Counted from the first letter of the stretch, positions 17,543 through 25,855 are shown. The stretch: DNA of 52,742 nt from Actinomadura harenae (GCF_003696215.1 NZ_RFFG01000054.1:1-52742), one strand, 5' to 3'. Program-made: numbers and translations. The notes: generated from the sequence alone by a model not told the origin.

Positions 17543-18961
17543 GTGTCCCCCTCCACGAACACCGGAGACCCGCAAGCCCCTCCCGACCGGGCCCCGGCCG
17601 AAGAGGGCGTGTTCGGGGCGTCCCACCGGGCGCTCAGCGCCGGGGTCCTGCTGTCGGTCGGCATGGTCGCGTTCGAGTCGCTCGGGGTGGCCACGATCCT
17701 GCCCGGCGTCGCGGGCGACCTGCACGGACTCGGCTCGTACGGGTGGGGCCTGTCGGCGCTGATGCTGGCGAACATCGTCGGGACCGTCCTCGCCGGACGG
17801 TCGGCCGACCGGGGCGGGCCGCGGCGTCCCATGGCGGCGGGGATGCTGGTGTTCGCGGTCGGCTGCGCGGTCGCGGGGGCGGCCCCGGACTGGCCCGTGT
17901 TCCTGGGCGGACGGGTCCTGCAGGGGCTCGGCGTCGGGGCGGTCATGGCGACGGCGTACACGCTGATCGGCCTCGCCTACCCGGAGCGGCTCCAGGCGCG
18001 GATGTTCGCCCTGCTGTCGTCCGCGTGGACGCTGCCGTCCCTGGTCGGGCCGGTCGTCGCCGGGACGCTGAGCGACGCGGTGAGCTGGCGGGCCGTGTTC
18101 GTCCTCGTTCCGCCGATCACCCTGCTGGCCGCCGCCCTCACCCTGCCCGCGATGGGCCGCCCGCCCGCGCCCTCCGCCCCGGCCCCGGACGCGGCGGGCG
18201 CCGTGTCCTGGTGGAGGCGGCCGCTCACGGCGTCGGTCCGGCTGACGCTGGGCACCGGCCTGCTCCTCCAGGGACTGCTGCTGGACGACCCGGTCCGCCT
18301 CGCCGTCGTCGCCGTCGCCGGGCTGGTCGTGGCCGTCCCCGCGTTGCGGCTGGTCACCCCGGACGGCACGCTCGGCGCACGACCGGGTCTGGGCGCGGGC
18401 GTCGCCGTCCGGGCGCTGCTGTGCGGGGCGTACTTCGGGAGCGAGGCGTTCCTCCCGCTGGGGCTCCAGGAGCTGCGCGGGATGGGCGCGACCGAGGCGG
18501 GCCTCGGGCTGTCGGCGGGCGCGATCACCTGGGTCGCGGGTTCGGCGTTCCAGGCGCGCCGCGACTCCGGACGCGTCGCCGCGACGGCCGCCGGGTTCGC
18601 GGTGCTGCTCGGCGGGGTCGTCCTGACCGGGGCCGCCGTGGTGACGAGCGCGGTGCCGAGCTGGATCGCCGTCCTCGGATGGGCGGTCGCCGGGCTCGGG
18701 ATGGGCGTCGCGTTCAACGCGTCCACGACCGCCGCCCTGCAACCCGTCCCGGCCGCGCGGCAGGGACAGGCGAGCGCCGCGCTCCAGCTCGCCCAGACGC
18801 TGTCGACCGCGCTGGTCGCGGGCCTCGGCGGGGCCGCCGTCGCGGCGGCCGGGCACACGTCGGCGCTGAGCTCGCGGGGCGCGCTCCTGCTGCTCTTCGC
18901 CTTCACGGCGCTCCTGGCCCTCGCGGGCACCCTGCTGTCGCGCCGCCTGACGCCTCGCTGA
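17543..18961 (+). CDS. MFS transporter, TetR-controlled
   Basis: A 472-residue major facilitator protein. Hydrophobic segments begin at about residue 32 (ALSAGVLLSVGMVAFESLGV). The loop motif AGRSADRGGPRRPMAAGM follows the second helix, and a long central hydrophilic loop (WWRRPL region) separates the halves. GTG at 17543 is preferred because GAGGTG (17531-17536) is 6 nt upstream; in-frame GTG 17534 and ATG 17537 are too close to that site. The protein is of the drug-export type and sits behind a TetR operator, so inducible efflux is the inferred role. No substrate can be assigned. Confidence 0.85.
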   Translation: MSPSTNTGDPQAPPDRAPAEEGVFGASHRALSAGVLLSVGMVAFESLGVATILPGVAGDLHGLGSYGWGLSALMLANIVGTVLAGRSADRGGPRRPMAAGMLVFAVGCAVAGAAPDWPVFLGGRVLQGLGVGAVMATAYTLIGLAYPERLQARMFALLSSAWTLPSLVGPVVAGTLSDAVSWRAVFVLVPPITLLAAALTLPAMGRPPAPSAPAPDAAGAVSWWRRPLTASVRLTLGTGLLLQGLLLDDPVRLAVVAVAGLVVAVPALRLVTPDGTLGARPGLGAGVAVRALLCGAYFGSEAFLPLGLQELRGMGATEAGLGLSAGAITWVAGSAFQARRDSGRVAATAAGFAVLLGGVVLTGAAVVTSAVPSWIAVLGWAVAGLGMGVAFNASTTAALQPVPAARQGQASAALQLAQTLSTALVAGLGGAAVAAAGHTSALSSRGALLLLFAFTALLALAGTLLSRRLTPR

Positions 18962-19073
18962 ACCCCCGCTCCCGCCTTCCGCGGTGAAGGACAAGGGGAG
19001 GCGCGCCCGTTCGAAGGGTGCATGATCGCACGGTGCCTGGTCGGTGGCGGTCTGGTCGTGTTTGACTGAACGG

Positions 19074-19616
19074 ATGGGAGCCGGTGGACGCACGGGGCCG
19101 TGGCAGAGGGTCGGGGGGTGGGCGTTCCTCGCCCTCCAGGTCGTCCTCGGGGCGGTCGTCGTCGCGCTGGCCGTGGTCCTCATCGTCATCGGGGTGGGGG
19201 TGGTCTCCCACGGTGTCGACGGCATGACCGGCGCCTCGTCGCTCCGCTCGACCGCGGACGGGACCGTCCTCGCGCACTGGCGGGAGAACGAGTCCCGGGG
19301 CGGGCGGATCGACCGGATCCAGGTCCGGTTCACCGCCGCCGACGGGACGTCCCACGAGTTCACCGAATCCGGCCGCGCCAAGGCGGGCGACCGGATCCGG
19401 GTGCACTACAAGGCCGGGAACCCCGGGGACGCGTCCGTCCACTCGGCGACCGGCAACCGGGCCATGGCCGGGCTCGGCGTCCTCATCGGCCTCGCGATGG
19501 TCGTCTGCATGCTCGGCGTCCTCCTCAGGGGAGGCTGGGACGCGTTCCACGCTCTTCGAGAGTGGGCTCCCGAGAGGCCGGCGCGGAAGGCGCGGCGTCC
19601 GCTGCCCGTGGACTGA
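19074..19616 (+). CDS. DUF3592-domain membrane protein
   Basis: A 180-residue protein with an N-terminal helix (residues about 14-41, VGGWAFLALQVVLGAVVVALAVVL in part), an extracytoplasmic DUF3592-type beta domain (DGTVLAHW ... VRFTAADGTSHEF ... GDRIRVHYKAGNPGDA) and a second helix (about 133-155). The family function is unknown. The ATG at 19074 begins at the natural N-terminus, but no ribosome binding site is evident; a GTG at 19044 is an alternative. Its last 92 nt overlap the 3' end of the opposing MMPL gene. Confidence 0.75.
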   Translation: MGAGGRTGPWQRVGGWAFLALQVVLGAVVVALAVVLIVIGVGVVSHGVDGMTGASSLRSTADGTVLAHWRENESRGGRIDRIQVRFTAADGTSHEFTESGRAKAGDRIRVHYKAGNPGDASVHSATGNRAMAGLGVLIGLAMVVCMLGVLLRGGWDAFHALREWAPERPARKARRPLPVD

Positions 19617-21711
19617 CGCGTCCCGCCGCCGGGGGCGTCCGCCAGAGCCGGTCGCCGAGGACGGCGAGGGCCGCGGGCAGCAGCACGCCCCGGACGAGCG
19701 TCGCGTCGATGAGGATCGCGGCGGCCAGGCCGACGCCCATCATCTTGTACTCGATCGCCGTCAGCACGGCGAAGACGCTGAACGCGCAGGTCATGATGGC
19801 CGCGGCGCTCGTGACGACGCCCGAGGTCGCGCCGACCCCGGCGACGACGGCGGCGCGGGCCGGGAGGCCCTCGGCCCGGTGCTCGCGGATCCGGCTCAGG
19901 ATGAAGATGTGGTAGTCCATGCTGAGCCCGAACAGGATCACGAACATGAACAGCGGCAGCCAGCCGACCACCCCGCCGTAGGACGTGAAGCCGAGCGCGC
20001 CCCCGAGATGGCCGTCCTGGAATCCCCAGGCCAGCACGCCGATCGCGGCGCCGATCGACAGCAGGTTCAGCGCGATCGACACCAGCGGGACGGCCAGGGA
20101 GCGGAACGTCAGCGCCAGCAGCACGAACGCCGGCGCGAGGACGGCGCCGACGACCACGGCCGTCCGGTTCTTGATGACGCGCGTGAAGTCGTAGGCGAAC
20201 GCGGTCTTGCCCGCGACCGCGTGCCCGACGCCGTCCGCTCCCCCGAACGCCGTGTCGGCGCGGTGGCGCAGGTCCAGGAGCGAGCGGTTCGCCTCGGCGC
20301 CGGTGCCGAAGTGCGCGAGCGGAACACGCGCGACCAGGACGTTCCCGCTGCGCGCGGTGACCGTCGGGCCCAGGCCCGCGACCGCGGACGTGACGGCCGG
20401 GTCGTCCAGCGCGCCGGGCCGCTTCTCCCACAGGACGACCGACGCGGGTGACGGGGCGCCGGGGAACGCCTCCTGCATGCGGAGCGCCGCGTCCACGACG
20501 GGGACCGATCGGGGCAGGCTGTCGGTGACCGCCGCGTCCTGCAGGCGCAGGCCGAACGCGGGCACCGTCAGCAGGACCAGCGCGAGCACGGCCAGCCCGC
20601 CCCACACCAGCGGACGCCGCACGACGCGTTCCGCCACGGCCGTCCAGAAGCGGGACGGGGTGGCGGCCGTGCGGCGGCGGCCGATCCACGGCAGGCGCAC
20701 GGCGTCCACGCGGGCGCCGAGCGCGGCGAGCAGCGCGGGCAGGAACGTGACCGAGCCGGCCATGGCGAGGCCGACGACCAGGACCGTCCCGGCGGTCAGG
20801 CCCTTGAAGTTGTCGAGGCCGGTGAGCGGCAGCCCCGCGAGGCAGAGCATGACGGTCACGCCGGACACGACCACGACGTGCCCGGACGTGCGGGTCGCGA
20901 CCCGCAGCGCCTCGTCCGGGGACCGGCCCGCCGCGCGCTCCTCCCGCGTCCGCCGCAGGTAGAACAGCGAGTAGTCGACGCCGACGGCGATCCCGATCAG
21001 CAGGACGATCGACGACGCGGCGCTGTTCACCGGCACCCAGTGCCCGGCGAGCCGCAGCAGCCCGAACGTCCCGGCGACCGTCGTGACCGCCAGGAGCAGC
21101 GGGATCCCGGCGGCGACCAGCGAGCCGAACACGGCCAGCAGGATCAGGACGGTGAGCGGCAGCGAGAAGTACTCGGCCCGCTTCATGTCGTCCTTGATGC
21201 CGCCGTTCACCGCGTCCGAGAGGCTCTTGTCCCCCGCCTGCGCCAGGCGGACGCCGGGGTGCCGCGCCGCGACGTCCCGGACGGCCCGGACGACGCCGTC
21301 GTAGTGCGCGCGGAACTCCTCTTCCGGTCCGGCGATCTGCACGCTGACCAGGCCGGATCGTCCGTCCCGCGACACCAGCGGCGAACGGACGGCGCCGTAC
21401 GGGCGCAGGGCCTCGCTCAGCTCGCGGGCGGTGGCGCGGAGTCCGGGGTCGTCCGCGAACCGGGCCGTCCCGTTCCGGCTCTGGACCAGGACGTTCTCCA
21501 GCGGGGGGATGTAGCCGGTGTGGACGTCCAGGACGCGGTCGGCCCGTCCGGACTCGCCGGGGTCGGTGCTGTGCCTCTGGCCGAGCCCGAGGGCCCCGGC
21601 GCCGAGGATCGCCGCGACGACCAGGACCAGCCATCCGGTGATCGCGACCGTCCGGTGCCGTGCCGACCACCCCGCGACGCGCTCGGTGATCGGTTTGCGT
21701 TCAGGCAGCAT
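19525..21711 (-). CDS. MMPL-family RND transporter
   Basis: A 728-residue MmpL-like transporter with two repeats of the RND fold. Each begins with one helix and a large extracytoplasmic domain, then a five-helix block. The proton-relay motifs are visible as GIAVGVDYSLFYLRR in the first half and GLSMDYHIFILSRIREH in the second. MMPL proteins export lipids or lipophilic compounds. An intrinsic-like hairpin (21789-21822) separates it from the ArsR operon upstream, so it probably has its own promoter. Its 3' end overlaps the opposing DUF3592 gene by 92 nt, encoding a Ser/Pro/Glu-rich C-terminal tail. Confidence 0.9.
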   Translation of the reverse strand: MLPERKPITERVAGWSARHRTVAITGWLVLVVAAILGAGALGLGQRHSTDPGESGRADRVLDVHTGYIPPLENVLVQSRNGTARFADDPGLRATARELSEALRPYGAVRSPLVSRDGRSGLVSVQIAGPEEEFRAHYDGVVRAVRDVAARHPGVRLAQAGDKSLSDAVNGGIKDDMKRAEYFSLPLTVLILLAVFGSLVAAGIPLLLAVTTVAGTFGLLRLAGHWVPVNSAASSIVLLIGIAVGVDYSLFYLRRTREERAAGRSPDEALRVATRTSGHVVVVSGVTVMLCLAGLPLTGLDNFKGLTAGTVLVVGLAMAGSVTFLPALLAALGARVDAVRLPWIGRRRTAATPSRFWTAVAERVVRRPLVWGGLAVLALVLLTVPAFGLRLQDAAVTDSLPRSVPVVDAALRMQEAFPGAPSPASVVLWEKRPGALDDPAVTSAVAGLGPTVTARSGNVLVARVPLAHFGTGAEANRSLLDLRHRADTAFGGADGVGHAVAGKTAFAYDFTRVIKNRTAVVVGAVLAPAFVLLALTFRSLAVPLVSIALNLLSIGAAIGVLAWGFQDGHLGGALGFTSYGGVVGWLPLFMFVILFGLSMDYHIFILSRIREHRAEGLPARAAVVAGVGATSGVVTSAAAIMTCAFSVFAVLTAIEYKMMGVGLAAAILIDATLVRGVLLPAALAVLGDRLWRTPPAAGRVSPRAADAAPSAPASREPTLEERGTRPSLP

Positions 21712-21788
21712 GAAGTGCTGTCCTTTCGGTGAAGGGGTGCTGCTGTGAGAGTCCGCCCGGAAACGGGCGGGATGTGGTTCCTCTTCAC

Positions 21789-21822
21789 GCCGGGTCGTCG
21801 AGTGGCCGCTCGACGACCCGGC
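21789..21822 (-). terminator. Perfect 14-bp hairpin between the ArsR operon and MMPL gene
   Basis: GCCGGGTCGTCGAG (21789-21802) and its exact complement (21809-21822) enclose a 6-nt loop. It lies 14 nt past the stop of the small coiled-coil protein and about 78 nt before the MMPL start, on the same transcription path. Confidence 0.7.
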
Positions 21823-21835
21823 TCCGTTCTGTGGC

Positions 21836-22105
21836 TCACTCCACGGTGAGCAGGATCGTCTCCAGGGCGTCCATCCTCTTCTCCATCTCGCCGAGGCTCC
21901 GCGCGCTCTCGGTGAGTCGCGTCTCGATCAGGCGCTGGGTCTCCAGGCTCGTCTCGGCGATCCGGCGGTACTCCGCCTCCCGGGCCAGCGCCGCGCGCGC
22001 CCGCACGGTCGCCCCCACCTGCACGATGATCACCGTGACCACGGTGGTGACGAAGGCGAAGATGCCGACGGCGCCGGCCACCTCCGCGAGCTCGTGACCG
22101 TCCAT
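21836..22105 (-). CDS. Small membrane-anchored coiled-coil protein
   Basis: An 89-residue protein: short acidic N-terminus, one membrane helix (about residues 10-32, VAGAVGIFAFVTTVVTVIIV in part) and a long charged helix (about 34-87, e.g. RRIAETSLETQRLIETRLTES) with heptad-like leucine/isoleucine spacing, predicted cytoplasmic coiled coil. Its ATG overlaps the stop of the regulator gene by one base (TGATG), showing tight coupling. I recognise no named family. A partner of the regulator, for example tethering or sensing at the membrane, is an inference from gene order. Confidence 0.8.
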   Translation of the reverse strand: MDGHELAEVAGAVGIFAFVTTVVTVIIVQVGATVRARAALAREAEYRRIAETSLETQRLIETRLTESARSLGEMEKRMDALETILLTVE

Positions 22106-22440
22106 CACCCGTCCACCTTCCTGTTGTCCGGCCTGCCCTCCGGCACGGTCAGCGTCCGCGCCGCCCGCCGTACGTCCTCGGGGGTCAGCTCGAGCCGGAA
22201 CGGGGCGACCTCGTAGAACTTCATGGCCTTCCCCTCCGGCGACACCTCGACGTGACTGGTCACCAGCCCGGCCGCCTCCAGCTTGCGCAGGTGCACCTGG
22301 AGCAGCGGACGGCTGATGCCCAGCTCGCGCGCGAGGTTGCTGACGTAGTCGCGCTCGCCCGTGAGCGCCGCGAGGATCCGCAGCCGGTGCGGGTTGTCGA
22401 ACGCCGCCAGCACGCGGAGCAACTCGTCCCCGGTCCTCAC
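22105..22440 (-). CDS. ArsR-like winged-helix regulator
   Basis: A 111-residue helix-turn-helix protein of the ArsR type. Core: LLRVLAAFDNPHRLRILAAL, then YVSNLARELGISRPLLQVHLRKLEAAGLV as the DNA-reading part, and a wing SHVEVSPEGKAMKFYEV. The GTG at 22440 is chosen because GGAGGAGGTG lies directly upstream; ATG codons at 22458 and 22476 would add a Cys/Gly stretch not seen in the family. It is coupled to the membrane coiled-coil protein. TTAG-N7-CTAA at about 22470-22484 may be an operator. Confidence 0.85.
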   Translation of the reverse strand: MRTGDELLRVLAAFDNPHRLRILAALTGERDYVSNLARELGISRPLLQVHLRKLEAAGLVTSHVEVSPEGKAMKFYEVAPFRLELTPEDVRRAARTLTVPEGRPDNRKVDG

Positions 22441-22579
22441 GCCACCTCCTCCGCACATGCAAAAGAAAATTAGCATGTGCCTAACGCACTTACCACCCAG
22501 CAGACGGAGGGCGAGACCCCGACACGGACATGCGAAGGCCCCCGCGTGCCGGACACGCGGGGGCCACTACTCGTTCGCG

Positions 22580-22888
22580 CTAGACGCCGTAGCTTCCGAT
22601 CCCAGCGACGTGCGTGCCGAAACCCGGCTTGAGCGTCCACGCGACCGGGCCGACGCAGCCGGGGAAGGCGTACAGCTTGATGTCACCGTCGGTTCGGTTG
22701 TTGATCTCATGGGCGAGAGGGGCCATCTGGTGACAGCCCGTGGGGTTGCTCTGCACATCCAGCTGCTGGAACTCGGTGGAGTAGACCACCACGTCGCCGG
22801 TGTTCGCCAGGGCCGGGACGGCCGTGGCGAGCGGGCCGACGGCGACACCCACGGCGGCGACGGAGACGAGCGCGAGGCGGGACTTCAT
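22580..22888 (-). CDS. Small secreted protein, unknown
   Basis: A 102-residue preprotein with a Sec-type signal peptide: MKSRL, a hydrophobic core, and ALA just before NTGDVVVYSTEF, with cleavage near residue 29. The mature part of about 73 residues contains two cysteines (TGCHQM and PGCVGP), suggesting one disulfide, and ends GIGSYGV. I recall similar small secreted proteins of unknown function in actinomycetes. The ATG at 22888 has AGGAGTG 7 nt upstream, and a GTG two codons earlier is discounted. It is monocistronic. Confidence 0.78.
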   Translation of the reverse strand: MKSRLALVSVAAVGVAVGPLATAVPALANTGDVVVYSTEFQQLDVQSNPTGCHQMAPLAHEINNRTDGDIKLYAFPGCVGPVAWTLKPGFGTHVAGIGSYGV

Positions 22889-23014
22889 GGACACTCCTGG
22901 GTCTTCTCTGGGACGGCCGGAAGATCATCGGTGCCCAGGGATCTTCCCTGGACACCGACACCCAATCACAATTCGCACTCGATCGACCACGTTGCGCGAT
23001 CACCCGGGCGAGCC

Positions 23015-23809
23015 TCACGGCAGGATCGCGTCGACGTATCCGCCGTCGACGCGCACCGCGCCGCCGGTGGTGGCCGAGGCGTACTCCGAGCCGAGGTAGA
23101 CGACCATGTTGGCGATCTCCTCGGGCTCGATCAGGCGCTTGAGCAGGGAGTTCGGGCGGTGCTCGGCCATGAAGCGGCGCTGCGCGTCCTCCCAGGGCAG
23201 ATCGGCGCCGACCAGTTCGCCGACGAAGTTCTCCACACCTGAGGTGTGGGTCGGTCCCGCGAGGACGGTGTTGACGGTGACGCCCGTCCCGGCGGCGGCC
23301 TTGGCGTAGCCGCGCGAGACCGCCAGCAGCGCCGTCTTCGACATGCCGTAGTGCACCATCTCCTCGGGAATGACCACCGCGGAGTCACTGGCGATGAACT
23401 GCACCCGTCCCCAGCCCCGCTCGGTCATGCCCGGCAGGTAGACACGGGTGAGCCGCACACCGGACAGGACGTTGACCTCGAAGTAGCGTCGCCATTCGTC
23501 ATCGTCGATGTCCAGGACGGCTCGAGCCCCGAAGATGCCGAGATTGTTGACGAGGATGTCGACGTCGGGCACCTGGCCGTACACGGCCTGGGCGCCCTCC
23601 GCGGTGGCGACGTCGGCCGCCACTCCCCGCAGGTCGGCTCCCGGCACCTCCGAGCGCAGCGTTTCGAGGGCGCCGGTGACGCTCGCTTCCGAGCGCCCGT
23701 TGACGACCGTGGCCGCTCCGGCCCGTGCCAGTCCCGCGGCGATGGCGAGGCCGATGCCCTTGGTGGAGCCCGTGACCAGCGCGGTCCGTCCCTGGAGATC
23801 GATGTCCAT
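23015..23809 (-). CDS. SDR-family oxidoreductase
   Basis: A 264-residue classical short-chain dehydrogenase. The Rossmann motif is TGSTKGIG near the N-terminus, NNLGIFG stands in place of NNAG, and the catalytic Ser and YGMSK lie in SDSAVVIPEEMVHYGMSK. The C-terminal VRVDGGYVD is family-typical. An in-frame ATG four codons upstream (23821) is possible. It lies 121 nt behind the MFS gene on the same strand and belongs with the Rrf2-MFS set, suggesting reduction of a reactive carbonyl or quinone together with export. That role is inferred. Confidence 0.88.
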   Translation of the reverse strand: MDIDLQGRTALVTGSTKGIGLAIAAGLARAGAATVVNGRSEASVTGALETLRSEVPGADLRGVAADVATAEGAQAVYGQVPDVDILVNNLGIFGARAVLDIDDDEWRRYFEVNVLSGVRLTRVYLPGMTERGWGRVQFIASDSAVVIPEEMVHYGMSKTALLAVSRGYAKAAAGTGVTVNTVLAGPTHTSGVENFVGELVGADLPWEDAQRRFMAEHRPNSLLKRLIEPEEIANMVVYLGSEYASATTGGAVRVDGGYVDAILP

Positions 23810-23930
23810 GACGATGATCATTCCCATCCCGGCCTGGGGCAAAAGAAGCGGAGCGCGACCCGGCGGTCTGAACCGCCGAGATCGGGATCGGCGTCGGTGA
23901 GCGGGCGCAGCCCGGGGCGTTCTGTGGGGA

Positions 23931-25175
23931 TCATGATCGTTCGTCCATGCTCTCTGCGCAGATATGGGGGACGGCGTTCTCTTCGATCCGCGACGGCGGG
24001 GCCTCCGCCGGCGGAGCGCTGTACGGGGGGTTTCGCCGGATGGTGGCGTGAGCCGCCTCCGCGGTACCGAGGCCGAGCACGATGAACAGCGCACCTACCG
24101 GCCCCAGCCAGTGGGCCCCGAACCACGCCATCCCCACCTGGCCGACCAGGGGAGCCACGGAGACACCGACGTAGACCATGGCCGAGGCGAGGCCGGTGAG
24201 CAGAGGTGCCGCCGCCGGCATGGCGCCGATCAGGCGATGGGTCTGCGGTGCCAGGAGTCCCCATCCGCTGACGCCCCAAACGACGAGCGCCACGATGGCG
24301 GACGCCAGGTGCGCGCTCGTCCAGGGCAGCAGGACGAAGTCGATCGCGGCGAGGACGATCGAGGCGTTGATGATGCGGCGGCCGCCGAGGCCGTCCACCA
24401 GGCGCCCGGAGCCGAGGGTTCCGGCGGTGGCGGCCAGGCCCCACACGAACAGCAGGGCGGCGAGGGTGATGCCGCTGCCGCCGGTGGCGCGGTCGAGGCT
24501 TTCGCCGATGAAGGAGTAGACGGTGTACAGACCCGTGTAGACGAGGAGGGTCGTCAGCAGGGTCAGGACGATGCGACGGTCGGCCAGCGGGGCGACGCGC
24601 GTACGCAGCGGAACCGCCGCCGGTGCGGGGAGGGCGGGCAGGAGCAGAGCGACGCCCGCGGCGGCCAGCATGCCGAGCGCGGAGACGAACAGCATGGTGG
24701 CGTGCCAGTCGCCGGCGAGGCTGCCGATCGCGGTGCCGAGGGGCGCGCCGAGCGCGGTCGCGGCGCTGAGGCCGGTCATGACGGTCGCGATGGCACGGCC
24801 GCGGCGTTCCGGCGGCGCGAGCGCGGCGGCCGCGGCGACGGCGGCGGGGGTGACCATGGCGCCACCGAATCCGGCGAGCGCCCGCGAGGCCAGGACCACA
24901 CCGAAGACGGGGACGAAGGCCGTGATGAGGTTGCCCGCGGTGAAGATCGCGAGCCCGGCCAGGAACACCGTCCGGCGTGGCCAGGTCGCGGTGAGCGCCG
25001 CCATGACGGGGCCGAGGATCGCGTAGGTGAAGGCATAGGCGGTGATGAGCCACCCCGCGGTGCCGACGGAGACGCCGAGGGAGTCCGCCGCACCCGGAAG
25101 GACGCCGGCGATGACGAAGCTGTCGGTGCCGATGGCGAACACCCCGGCGGCGAGGACGGCAAGTGATCGGTACAC
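23931..25175 (-). CDS. MFS transporter (DHA1-like), Rrf2-linked
   Basis: A 414-residue transporter with about twelve helices. The first helix LAVLAAGVFAIGTDSFVIAGVLPG and the loop ALTATWPRRTVFLAG match the arabinose-efflux/DHA1 group. The start is GTG at 25175 with AGGAGGT 8-9 nt upstream. A 17-bp element 21-37 nt before the start matches one upstream of the Rrf2 gene, and a CCTGG repeat array lies 139 nt upstream. Followed by the SDR gene. Drug or metabolite efflux is the family role; the substrate is unknown. Confidence 0.88.
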   Translation of the reverse strand: MYRSLAVLAAGVFAIGTDSFVIAGVLPGAADSLGVSVGTAGWLITAYAFTYAILGPVMAALTATWPRRTVFLAGLAIFTAGNLITAFVPVFGVVLASRALAGFGGAMVTPAAVAAAAALAPPERRGRAIATVMTGLSAATALGAPLGTAIGSLAGDWHATMLFVSALGMLAAAGVALLLPALPAPAAVPLRTRVAPLADRRIVLTLLTTLLVYTGLYTVYSFIGESLDRATGGSGITLAALLFVWGLAATAGTLGSGRLVDGLGGRRIINASIVLAAIDFVLLPWTSAHLASAIVALVVWGVSGWGLLAPQTHRLIGAMPAAAPLLTGLASAMVYVGVSVAPLVGQVGMAWFGAHWLGPVGALFIVLGLGTAEAAHATIRRNPPYSAPPAEAPPSRIEENAVPHICAESMDERS

Positions 25176-25195
25176 GACGGATGGACCTCCTGGAT

Positions 25196-25212
25196 GTAAC
25201 AGAAATGGTTAC
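25196..25212 (-). promoter_or_regulatory. Rrf2-type operator, copy 1 (MFS promoter)
   Basis: GTAACAGAAATGGTTAC is an imperfect palindrome with GTAAC/GTTAC ends. It matches the element upstream of the Rrf2 gene at 14 of 17 positions. It lies immediately upstream of the MFS ribosome binding site. Confidence 0.7.
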
Positions 25213-25313
25213 GACAATGCCTCGAAGAAAGGCCGGTCCTCGCGGACCAGCCGAATGAGGCGGAGGAAGCGGACAGGGTGGCGCGGCGCGACCTCCGGGA
25301 AGGGCCTGACCGA

Positions 25314-25371
25314 CCTGGCCTGGCCTGGCCTGGCCTGGCCTGGCCTGGCCTGGCCTGGCCTGGCCTGGCCT
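25314..25371. repeat. (CCTGG)n pentanucleotide tandem repeat, about 11.5 copies
   Basis: Eleven perfect TGGCC units run from 25316 to 25370, with partial units at each end. They abut the stop codon of the Rrf2 gene (25371-25373) and end about 139 nt upstream of the MFS start. Every unit is a CCWGG (EcoRII/Dcm-type) site and also creates GGCC. The rest of the gene-free stretch 25176-25370 holds operator copy 1 and otherwise nothing recognisable. Confidence 0.95.
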
Positions 25372-25799
25372 CAGGCGACCGTGTCTCTCAGCACGTCGGC
25401 GACGGTGACGGCGGCCAGTTCCTCCTTCATCGACTCCTCCGCACGGCCGTACGCCTCCCGCAGCACGGGCGGGATCCCCCTGCCGACAGGGCACGCCTGG
25501 TTGGGCTGCGCGGCGTGCGGCGCGATGAGCGGATCGGGTTCGACGGCCAGGTAGACGTCCCGCAGCGTGATCGACTCCGGCGCGCGCGCCAGCATCCAGC
25601 CCGCCCCCTGGCCGCGCCGCGAAACGACCAGACCCGCGTCACGCAGACTGCCCAGGATGCGCCGGATAACCACGGGGTTGGTGTTGACGCTGTCGGCGAT
25701 CTGGTCGGACGTCACGACGCCGTCCGGCCGCCGGGGGCACACCAGCGCCATCCACGTCAGCGTGTGCGTGGCCACCGTCATGCGACTGCTCACACTCAT
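25371..25799 (-). CDS. Rrf2-family transcriptional regulator
   Basis: A 142-residue Rrf2 protein: winged helix with VVTSDQIADSVNTNPVVIRRILGSLRDAGLV and the wing SRRGQGAGWMLARAPESITLRDVYLAVE typical of the family. Only one cysteine occurs in the region where IscR/NsrR hold three (NQACPVGRG), so a [2Fe-2S] cluster is unlikely and a redox-thiol or metabolite sensor such as YwnA-type is more plausible. The ATG at 25799 has GGAGGT 5 nt upstream. Matching operators upstream of this gene and of the MFS gene point to joint control. Confidence 0.9.
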   Translation of the reverse strand: MSVSSRMTVATHTLTWMALVCPRRPDGVVTSDQIADSVNTNPVVIRRILGSLRDAGLVVSRRGQGAGWMLARAPESITLRDVYLAVEPDPLIAPHAAQPNQACPVGRGIPPVLREAYGRAEESMKEELAAVTVADVLRDTVA

Positions 25800-25838
25800 G
25801 GAACCTCCGATCGCCCCAGCGGACGACGCCCCGCTGTC

Positions 25839-25855
25839 GCAACCGATTCTGTTAC
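25839..25855 (-). promoter_or_regulatory. Rrf2-type operator, copy 2 (autoregulatory)
   Basis: Read on the minus strand this is GTAACAGAATCGGTTGC, the partner of the element at 25196-25212 (shared GTAACAGAA..GGTT.C). It is 40-56 nt upstream of the Rrf2 ATG. The remainder of 25856-26005 shows no gene. Confidence 0.68.
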
